A DNA stretch of 18,096 nt from assembly GCA_026987085.1 (NCBI GenBank), contig JALSNH010000065.1:1-18096 (forward strand), given 5' to 3'. Each line of letters opens with the position of its first letter. Position 1 is the first letter of the stretch. The notes beneath the pieces were generated by a model, which was given only the letters and a program-made list of their open reading frames with translations, made no database searches and was not told the origin of the DNA. Origin of the DNA: Aquificota bacterium (GTDB lineage Bacteria > Aquificota > Aquificia > Aquificales > QOAS01). Shown here piece by piece: positions 13,930 to 18,096 of this stretch. Position numbers and translations under genes: made by a program.

Positions 13930-14459
13930 TTTTGGGAGACGAGAACTCACCTATAGCGGTTTTGGGTGTTGGAAATGTCCTTTTATCGGACGAAGGTTTT
14001 GGAGTAAGGGTTATCCAAGAGTTGGCCAAATGGTTCGATTTTGAACCCCAAATAAGGTTAATAGATGGGGGAACCCTCGGTTGGGACCTTTTAAATTTCC
14101 TCCAAGGGGTGGAAAAGTTAATAGTAGTTGACGCTATAGAAGCAAAGGCTATTCCCGGAACCTTTTTTGTTTTTAAAAACGAAGAGGTTAAAAAGTATTT
14201 CAAAAGAAAGGTGAGCGGCCACGAGGCGGGAATTCAGGAGGTCCTCGCCTGGTTCGATTTAATGGGAAAACCTATTAAGGAGATTACCGTTATAGGTGTT
14301 CAACCACAGTCGTTGGAAACCGGTTTGGAACTTACACCGCTTGTAAAAAAAATGGTTCCCAAAGCGGTTGAGGAGGTTTTAAAACAACTTCAAGAGTGGA
14401 ATATAAAGGCTATAAAAAGGGCCGAACCGAGGAATTTGGGGACTTGGGAGCTTAGGTAG
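13926..14459 (+). CDS. [NiFe]-hydrogenase maturation endopeptidase (HyaD/HupD/HybD family)
   Basis: This 177-residue protease removes the C-terminal peptide of the hydrogenase large subunit once nickel is in place. The nickel-sensing residues of the family are all visible: E23 in LLSDEGFGVRVI, D69 in VVDAI and H99 in SGHEAG. The motifs GVGNVLLSDEG, DGGTLGWDLL and VIGVQPQSLETGLELT place it with the HyaD/HupD group that serves uptake hydrogenases. It starts within the hypC stop (ATGA) behind a good GGAGG nine bases upstream. The last eight bases overlap the convergent arsR gene. The large-subunit substrate gene is not in the window. Confidence 0.93.
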   Translation: MILGDENSPIAVLGVGNVLLSDEGFGVRVIQELAKWFDFEPQIRLIDGGTLGWDLLNFLQGVEKLIVVDAIEAKAIPGTFFVFKNEEVKKYFKRKVSGHEAGIQEVLAWFDLMGKPIKEITVIGVQPQSLETGLELTPLVKKMVPKAVEEVLKQLQEWNIKAIKRAEPRNLGTWELR

Positions 14460-14829
14460 GTTGCTCTTTAAAGCAGGCTTTATCGTGAAAAATTACCTCG
14501 ATAATTTTTTTGGCTATTCCTTCGTTCAGGCGGTAGCAGACCCAATTTTTCTCCCGCTGGCAGGAAAGTATTCCAGCACTTTTTAGGACAAAAAGGTGCT
14601 GGGAGATATTGGGTTGGGGAATATTGAGGAGTTCCACTATGTTGGAGACGCAAACTTTTTGATTGTTAGCTTGATAAAGCAAAAAGCAGATTTTTAATCG
14701 AACGGGATGGGCGAGGGCCTTGAGGATAGAGGCCAAAATCTCTATCTCATCTTCCGAAAAGGTTTTGTTAATTTCCTCAAAGGCCTTCTTTAGCACCTCC
14801 TTGGCCTTTTCCAACTCTTGGGGTTCCAT
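14452..14829 (-). CDS. ArsR/SmtB family transcriptional regulator coupled to hypB
   Basis: This 125-residue winged-helix protein has the ArsR layout: an N-terminal helix, then ILKALAHPVRLKICFLLYQ. KVCVSNIVELLNIPQPNISQHLFVLKSAGIL follows as the recognition helix-turn-helix, and the beta wing is SCQREKNWVCYRLN. A C-terminal helix ends FHDKACFKE. Possible metal ligands are the Cys of KVCVSN (the alpha-3 site position) and the His, Asp and Cys near the C-terminus (alpha-5 type). Its ATG directly abuts the hypB stop codon (TAAATG), with a GGAGG eight bases upstream, so it is translated with hypB. By context it may report nickel or another metal and control the hyp genes; this is inference. The 3' end overlaps the protease gene by eight bases. 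Confidence 0.9.
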   Translation of the reverse strand: MEPQELEKAKEVLKKAFEEINKTFSEDEIEILASILKALAHPVRLKICFLLYQANNQKVCVSNIVELLNIPQPNISQHLFVLKSAGILSCQREKNWVCYRLNEGIAKKIIEVIFHDKACFKEQPT

Positions 14830-15573
14830 TTAGGAAACCTCCACCTTTTGAGGAGCTATTTCCTCTTTTTTCTTTTCCAACCATTGGAGCCATTTATCCA
14901 TACCTTCACCCGTTTTGGTTGATAGAAGAATCACGTCCGCCTCGGGGTTAATCTCTCTAAATTCTTTGATGCACCTTTCAACGTCAAAGTCGAAGTAAGG
15001 CAATAAGTCCACCTTGGTAATGATAAAGAGGTCGGCCTTTTTGAACATTACCGGGTATTTGGCCGGTTTATCGTCCCCTTCGGGAACCGATAGAAGAACC
15101 ACATTCAAATGGGTTCCCACATCGAAGGAGGCCGGGCATACGAGATTTCCAACATTTTCAACGAAAACTATATCGAGTTTTTCAAGCGGCAGGTGGTGGA
15201 GGCCCTTGTGAACCATAAAGGCGTCGAGGTGGCAGGTTTGACCGGTGGTTATCTGGTAAGCGTATGCCCCTTTATTCCTTACCCTCTCCGCGTCCCTTTC
15301 CGTTTCGAGGTCGCCTTCGATAACCCCTATTGTGTATTTATCCTTTAAAGCCTCGATGGTTTTTTCCAAAAGGGTGGTTTTACCGGCACCCGGAGAGGAC
15401 ATTAAGTTTATCGATAAAATCCCGTAGCGGGAAAAATGTTCCCTGTTATGCTCCGCCGTATGGTCATTTTTTTCCAAAATCTTTTTAAACACTTGGAGTT
15501 CCTTTTTGTTGGTAGTTTCCTCATGATGGTGTTCGTGCTTATCGGGTAAACCGCATCCGCATTCGGTGCACAT
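14830..15573 (-). CDS. hypB: Hydrogenase nickel incorporation GTPase HypB
   Basis: HypB is a SIMIBI-class GTPase that, with HypA, loads nickel into the hydrogenase large subunit. The N-terminus MCTECGCG carries the high-affinity CxxCGC nickel site, followed by a short His-rich tract (HEHHHE, 13-18) for metal storage. The P-loop is SSPGAGKTT (59-67). The second metal site at the GTP-dependent dimer interface is seen as C114-H115 and C146 in ENVGNLVCPASFD. The specificity motif is TKVDLLPYF. The length of 247 residues is normal. It is the first gene of the hypB-arsR pair; hypA is not adjacent. The 158-base region between it and the tRNA is AT-rich with several small dyads. Confidence 0.96.
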   Translation of the reverse strand: MCTECGCGLPDKHEHHHEETTNKKELQVFKKILEKNDHTAEHNREHFSRYGILSINLMSSPGAGKTTLLEKTIEALKDKYTIGVIEGDLETERDAERVRNKGAYAYQITTGQTCHLDAFMVHKGLHHLPLEKLDIVFVENVGNLVCPASFDVGTHLNVVLLSVPEGDDKPAKYPVMFKKADLFIITKVDLLPYFDFDVERCIKEFREINPEADVILLSTKTGEGMDKWLQWLEKKKEEIAPQKVEVS

Positions 15574-15731
15574 GGATAAAGATTGTAAAACCTGTATAAG
15601 GTATATTAGAAATTTGCTATGTATAGAGAAAAAAGATATTAGACTTTCACGTAAGTCTCATTAATTGAAGCTTCCAATTTCAGAAGTAAGCTATTTGAAT
15701 AGGAAATTCCAACTTGTAGGTTTCTACAAAA
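15574..15731. other. AT-rich spacer between hypB and tRNA-fMet
   Basis: The spacer holds no plausible ORF. It must carry the hypB promoter; AT-rich boxes such as TAATAT and TATACA are present, but no convincing -35/-10 pair. An imperfect dyad around AAATTT (about 15602-15624, outer arms TATATTAG and CTATGTATA) is a candidate operator for the ArsR protein. Near the tRNA a perfect 6-bp hairpin (TTGTAG 15714-15719, CTACAA 15724-15729) begins two bases after the CCA end, possibly part of the tRNA trailer. Confidence 0.4.
15629..15658 (-). terminator. Possible terminator downstream of tRNA-fMet
   Basis: On the minus strand a 6-bp stem (arms 15641-15646 and 15653-15658, AGACTT/AAGTCT) with a 6-base loop is followed, after six bases, by a run of six T. 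It lies 74 bases after the tRNA 3' end and before hypB. The T-run is a little far from the stem, so the call is weak; the dyad could instead be a regulator site for hypB. Confidence 0.3.
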
Positions 15732-15808
15732 TGGTTGCGGGGGCGGGATTTGAACCCGCGACCTCCGGGTTATGAGCCCGGCGAGCTACCAGGCTGCTCC
15801 ACCCCGCT
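15732..15808 (-). tRNA. Initiator tRNA-Met (CAT anticodon)
   Basis: The minus strand folds as a complete 77-base tRNA with encoded CCA. The acceptor is GCGGGG/CCCCGC, the D arm is GGAGCAGCCTGGTAGCTC, the anticodon arm is CCGGG-CTCATAA-CCCGG and the T arm is GCGGG-TTCAAAT-CCCGC. The three consecutive G-C pairs in the anticodon stem and the unpaired first acceptor position mark it as the initiator. Positions 1 and 72 are A and A here, whereas E. coli has C and A. It ends 158 bases before the hypB start and is preceded by an inverted fragment of itself. Confidence 0.96.
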
Positions 15809-15818
15809 TTTCACCATT

Positions 15819-15846
15819 AGCAGCCTGTATAGCTCTTCCGCAACCA
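15819..15846 (+). repeat. Collapsed, inverted fragment of tRNA-fMet
   Basis: Read on the plus strand, three blocks match the initiator tRNA in order: AGCAGCCTG (15819-15827) and TAGCTC (15830-15835) match the D arm, and CCGCAACCA (15838-15846) matches the 3' acceptor end with CCA. The anticodon arm, variable loop, T arm and 5' acceptor strand are missing. The fragment has the opposite orientation to the intact tRNA, only 10 bases upstream of its 5' end. It cannot be a working tRNA. It looks like the remnant of an inverted duplication or fold-back event. Confidence 0.6.
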
Positions 15847-15893
15847 AATTAAATAATATAGCAAAAATTGACCAATATGAAAAATGATATTTA

Positions 15894-16505
15894 TCACTTT
15901 AACAATTCCATTACTTCATCTATTTCCTTAAGAATTTTGGAATAGACCCCCTTCACTCGACTTTCTACAATCCAATACAAAATATAATCGTAAATTGCTA
16001 CTAAAAGACCGGCCGCCGTTGAGTTTAATGAGGTAGCAATACCTTTTGCTAGTAGTTTAAATCCTTCCATACTGGTTAAACTAAATGCTCCAAAAACTTC
16101 AATTAACCCAAATACAGTTCCAATTAAGCCTATTAAAGTAGCCAACGTTACAGATGAAGAGATAAAAGATATCCTCTTAGAGAGTTCCAGGTAAAGAATT
16201 TCAATTTCATTTTCCAATAGTTTGTAAAGTTCCGACTTTGTTATCTCTTTGTGAATATAAAGTTCCAATAAATTTGCCAGTGTTCGAGAAAAAGGTTTTT
16301 TATCTCTTCGCAAAATAGCTATGGCCGCTTCATAATTTGCATTTGCTAGAGCCAGTTTAAATTGCCTCCATCCTATTGGTAAAAGCTTAGATTTCTTAGC
16401 ATTAAGAAATCTTTCTAAAAAGATTGCGGTAGAAATAGTAGAAAGCAAAAATAGAAGAAAAGCAACTATAGGTACATTCTTCCAAACAATGGTAAAGGCT
16501 TCCAT
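15894..16505 (-). CDS. MotA/TolQ/ExbB proton channel family protein
   Basis: This 203-residue inner-membrane protein has three hydrophobic segments: residues about 12-32, 113-135 and 157-178. The family core LATLIGLIGTVFGLIEVFGAF, then LAKGIATSLNSTAAGLLVAI, is present with the usual Gly and Thr/Ser residues of TolQ/ExbB, whose pentamers use the proton gradient to drive TonB- or Tol-type partners. The partner gene (exbD/tolR, short, one membrane helix with a conserved Asp) normally follows; here the next element downstream is tRNA-fMet, so the gene is an orphan in this window. It stands in an AT-rich stretch and is preceded by a decayed ORF that ends nine bases before it. Its partner and role are unknown. 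Confidence 0.85.
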   Translation of the reverse strand: MEAFTIVWKNVPIVAFLLFLLSTISTAIFLERFLNAKKSKLLPIGWRQFKLALANANYEAAIAILRRDKKPFSRTLANLLELYIHKEITKSELYKLLENEIEILYLELSKRISFISSSVTLATLIGLIGTVFGLIEVFGAFSLTSMEGFKLLAKGIATSLNSTAAGLLVAIYDYILYWIVESRVKGVYSKILKEIDEVMELLK

Positions 16506-16513
16506 TATTTGTT

Positions 16514-16675
16514 CTATTCTAAAACTCTATTAACTTTATACAGACAATTATTAAAATTTTCAGAATATGTAAATACTGACCTTTCTATTTTCCTTACCTT
16601 AAGGAATTTTCCACCTTTTGAGGATTTATCGTTTCCTATATTGGGCCATTTAATTTTTGCACTTGCTTGTTTGAT
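16514..16675 (-). pseudogene. Open but start-less small ORF upstream of the TolQ/ExbB gene
   Basis: A 53-codon minus-strand frame ends at TAG 16514-16516, just before the TolQ/ExbB ATG, and has no ATG, GTG or TTG. Its translation is hydrophilic and protein-like, for example SAKIKWPNIGNDKSSKGG and FLKVRKIERSVFTYSENF. Directly upstream, another minus-strand frame reads as a membrane helix (IIFGFGLLFFYKSNKQVQ), also without a usual start. A single frameshift would join them into a roughly 65-residue protein with one N-terminal helix and a charged tail, somewhat like the start of the neighbouring 107-residue protein. It may be a pseudogene, a sequencing slip, or a gene with a rare start such as ATT. 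Confidence 0.3.
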
Positions 16676-16714
16676 TTATAGAAAAATAGCAGGCCAAAAC
16701 CGAAGATAATTAAA

Positions 16715-17038
16715 TTATCTCTGAAAGTTTTTTAGTACTCCCCAGAAAAATAATGTTAAATTACCTACGATAACGGCTCCTATAAAGGCTCCTAAACCTT
16801 CTTTTCCTCCTATTAGATATGTGGGTGTAATAAATAACAATAAAAGAACAAATCTTACAATTTTTGAACACTTAAAGGTTGAAAATTTAGATTTAAACTT
16901 TTTAAGTTGGAAACTGTCCTTACCATATTTAGCAGATATTTTAAACTCCCTTCCTTTAATTTTTGCATAACACCACAGATTTTTATAAAAAAGCAAGATA
17001 AATATTAAACCTAATAAAAATGAAATAGCTATTTTCAT
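16715..17038 (-). CDS. Small membrane protein of unknown function, overlapping tatA
   Basis: I do not recognise this 107-residue protein. It has an N-terminal hydrophobic helix (about 3-18) and a basic cytoplasmic-type linker rich in Lys (28-57). Two further hydrophobic segments follow: 61-77, RFVLLLLFITPTYLIGG, and 84-101, AFIGAVIVGNLTLFFWGV. The ATG overlaps the tatA stop codon as TAATG, so translation is coupled to tatA. It is far too short for TatC and has no TatB-like amphipathic helix. The gene is AT-rich compared with tpiA and tatA. Nothing here shows a Tat role beyond the coupling. Downstream there is only the decayed ORF and the TolQ/ExbB gene. Confidence 0.7.
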   Translation of the reverse strand: MKIAISFLLGLIFILLFYKNLWCYAKIKGREFKISAKYGKDSFQLKKFKSKFSTFKCSKIVRFVLLLLFITPTYLIGGKEGLGAFIGAVIVGNLTLFFWGVLKNFQR

Positions 17039-17265
17039 TAGATTTTGTTATTTTCGGTTGAAGTCTTATCTTCAACTTTTTGTGTGTTATCTTCCGTTTT
17101 TGCTGCCGGTTTAGAAACTTCCTCCTCACCGCTAACGGCCTTTTTAAAATTTCTTATACCCTCGCCTAGAGATTTTCCAAGTTCCCCCAACCTTCCAGGT
17201 CCAAAAATGAGGAGAACTATTACGAGGATAACGAGAATTTCCCATCCACTGAAAGGTCCAAACAT
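17038..17265 (-). CDS. tatA: Twin-arginine translocase subunit TatA
   Basis: TatA multimerises to form the passage for folded proteins in the Tat export system, which typically exports [NiFe]-hydrogenase small subunits. The 75 residues are typical: a short N-terminal membrane helix (WEILVILVIVLLIF), the hinge FGPGRLGELGKSLGEGIRNFKKAV with the conserved F-G-P and amphipathic helix, and a charged, low-complexity tail rich in Glu, Lys and Asn. The start has one of the best ribosome binding sites in the window, AAAGGAGG six bases before the ATG. It follows tpiA by 28 bases and overlaps the next small membrane gene by one base. TatC is not adjacent. TatB versus TatA cannot be fully separated by eye, but the length and FGP motif favour TatA. 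Confidence 0.95.
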   Translation of the reverse strand: MFGPFSGWEILVILVIVLLIFGPGRLGELGKSLGEGIRNFKKAVSGEEEVSKPAAKTEDNTQKVEDKTSTENNKI

Positions 17266-17293
17266 TTTTAGCCTCCTTTAAAGGTCTTTGAAG

Positions 17294-18064
17294 TTATTTT
17301 ACCTCTGCAAGTTTTGCACCTATTTTTACTATTTGGGCAAAATCGTTAGGTTTTAACGAAGCCCCACCTACCAATACTCCTTTAATGTGGGGTTGGGATA
17401 GTATCGCTTCGGCGTTGGAAGGTTTGACACTTCCTCCATAAAGGACCCTGATATTTCCGGCTTGATTTGAGTTTAATTCATTGAGTATTTGATAGATGAA
17501 TTTGTGAACTTCCTCGGCATCTTCGGGCTTTGCGGCTACACCCGTTCCTATAGCCCAAACCGGTTCGTAAGCTATCTCGATACGGTCGAGAAAATTTTCA
17601 ACTCCGCTAAGACCCAACCTTAACTGGCTTTCTATTACAGTGAAGGTTAAGCCGCTTTCTCTTTCCTCTAAAGTTTCACCAACGCAAAGTATAACTTTTA
17701 AACCCTCCTCCAAAGCGGATATAACTTTTTTATTAATAAGTTCGTTACTTTCTCCAAATATATGTCTCCTTTCGCTGTGGCCCAAAATTACATATTTGCA
17801 GCCTGCCGCTTTTAGCATTACGGGTGAAATTTCTCCTGTAAAGGCTCCCTCTTTTTCAAAATAGCAGTTTTGGGCTCCTATTTGAATATTGCTACCTTCG
17901 GTAGTTTTTACTGCTGCAGGAATATCTATAAAGGGAGGGCATATTAAAACTTCAACGTTATTTACTTCGTTAACCAAAGGTAGAAACTCTTTGAAATACT
18001 CCACCGTCTCGGTTGGGGTTTTATGCATCTTCCAATTGCCGGCGATTAGCAACTTTTCACCCAT
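17294..18064 (-). CDS. tpiA: Triosephosphate isomerase
   Basis: TpiA interconverts dihydroxyacetone phosphate and glyceraldehyde 3-phosphate in glycolysis and gluconeogenesis. The 256-residue TIM barrel has all catalytic residues: N10 and K12 in GNWKMHK, H96 in ILGHSERR, and E167 in AYEPVWAIGTG, the flexible loop-6 region. The phosphate-binding GGSVKP and GVLVGGASLKP segments follow. It is complete. The start is preceded by TTTTCCCTCT, with no Shine-Dalgarno. Only 32 bases of upstream sequence are in the window, so the promoter cannot be judged. It is followed by tatA after 28 bases, probably on one transcript. Confidence 0.98.
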   Translation of the reverse strand: MGEKLLIAGNWKMHKTPTETVEYFKEFLPLVNEVNNVEVLICPPFIDIPAAVKTTEGSNIQIGAQNCYFEKEGAFTGEISPVMLKAAGCKYVILGHSERRHIFGESNELINKKVISALEEGLKVILCVGETLEERESGLTFTVIESQLRLGLSGVENFLDRIEIAYEPVWAIGTGVAAKPEDAEEVHKFIYQILNELNSNQAGNIRVLYGGSVKPSNAEAILSQPHIKGVLVGGASLKPNDFAQIVKIGAKLAEVK

Positions 18065-18096
18065 AGAGGGAAAAGTTTAATCTTTTTACCATCCAA

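Noticed and set aside
16509..16709. Plus-strand 66-codon frame with a TTG start between two minus-strand genes
   Set aside because: It has no ribosome binding site, opposes all neighbours, and fits within a few bases of both. The minus-strand translation of the same bases looks more protein-like, so I list that as a possible pseudogene instead.
1..18096. CRISPR arrays, insertion sequences, phage genes, toxin-antitoxin or secondary-metabolite clusters
   Set aside because: I looked on both strands and saw no regularly spaced direct repeats, transposase or integrase motifs, or such gene sets.

Overview
The window looks like a dense piece of chromosome from a Gram-negative bacterium. LpxI, TolQ/ExbB and the Tat and Sec parts indicate an outer membrane and active protein export. 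The [NiFe]-hydrogenase maturation genes hypB, hypC and a HyaD/HupD-type protease indicate hydrogen metabolism. The Lys/Glu-rich proteins, short intergenic gaps and overlapping genes suggest a thermophilic hydrogen-oxidising chemolithotroph, perhaps of the Aquificota or Desulfurobacteriaceae kind. The taxon is inferred from gene content only. No phage, transposase, CRISPR array or obvious accessory island is present. Most of the window is housekeeping, and the interest lies in gene arrangement and noncoding structure.

Layout. 1-341: a small winged-helix-like protein of unknown function, running into tsaD (tRNA t6A synthesis, minus strand). 1394-2701: plus-strand prepilin peptidase and purE, with a nested RNA hairpin over the purE start. 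2673-6348: a minus-strand envelope cluster read M16 peptidase, secD, lpxI. 6349-6515: a 167-base divergent spacer with three consecutive hairpins. 6516-8303: typA/bipA on the plus strand, meeting the next minus-strand operon at a shared bidirectional terminator that contains both stop codons. 8290-11321: purH, a FetB-type ABC permease and an ABC ATPase, minus strand. 11356-12247: three overlapping DsrE/DsrF/DsrH (TusD/C/B-like) genes with almost no cysteine, minus strand. 12310-14459: plus-strand secY followed by hypC and the hydrogenase protease. 14452-15573: the convergent hypB-arsR pair. 15732-15808: initiator tRNA-Met on the minus strand, with what looks like a collapsed, inverted tRNA-fMet fragment just upstream. 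15894-17038: an AT-rich stretch with an orphan TolQ/ExbB gene, a decayed or frameshifted small ORF and a small membrane-protein gene overlapping tatA. 17038-18064: tatA and tpiA, minus strand.

How the genes work together. PurE and PurH are both de novo purine enzymes but sit in separate units. HypB, HypC and the protease act successively in building a [NiFe] hydrogenase, and the ArsR-family regulator translated directly after hypB is a candidate nickel or other metal sensor. SecY, SecD and TatA represent the two export routes, but SecF, SecE, TatC and the ribosomal-protein neighbours usual for secY are not in the window. I found no convincing multi-gene new system. The strongest oddities are the inverted tRNA-fMet fragment, the purE leader fold, the cysteine-poor DsrE-family trio, and the tatA-coupled unknown membrane protein with a decayed ORF behind it.
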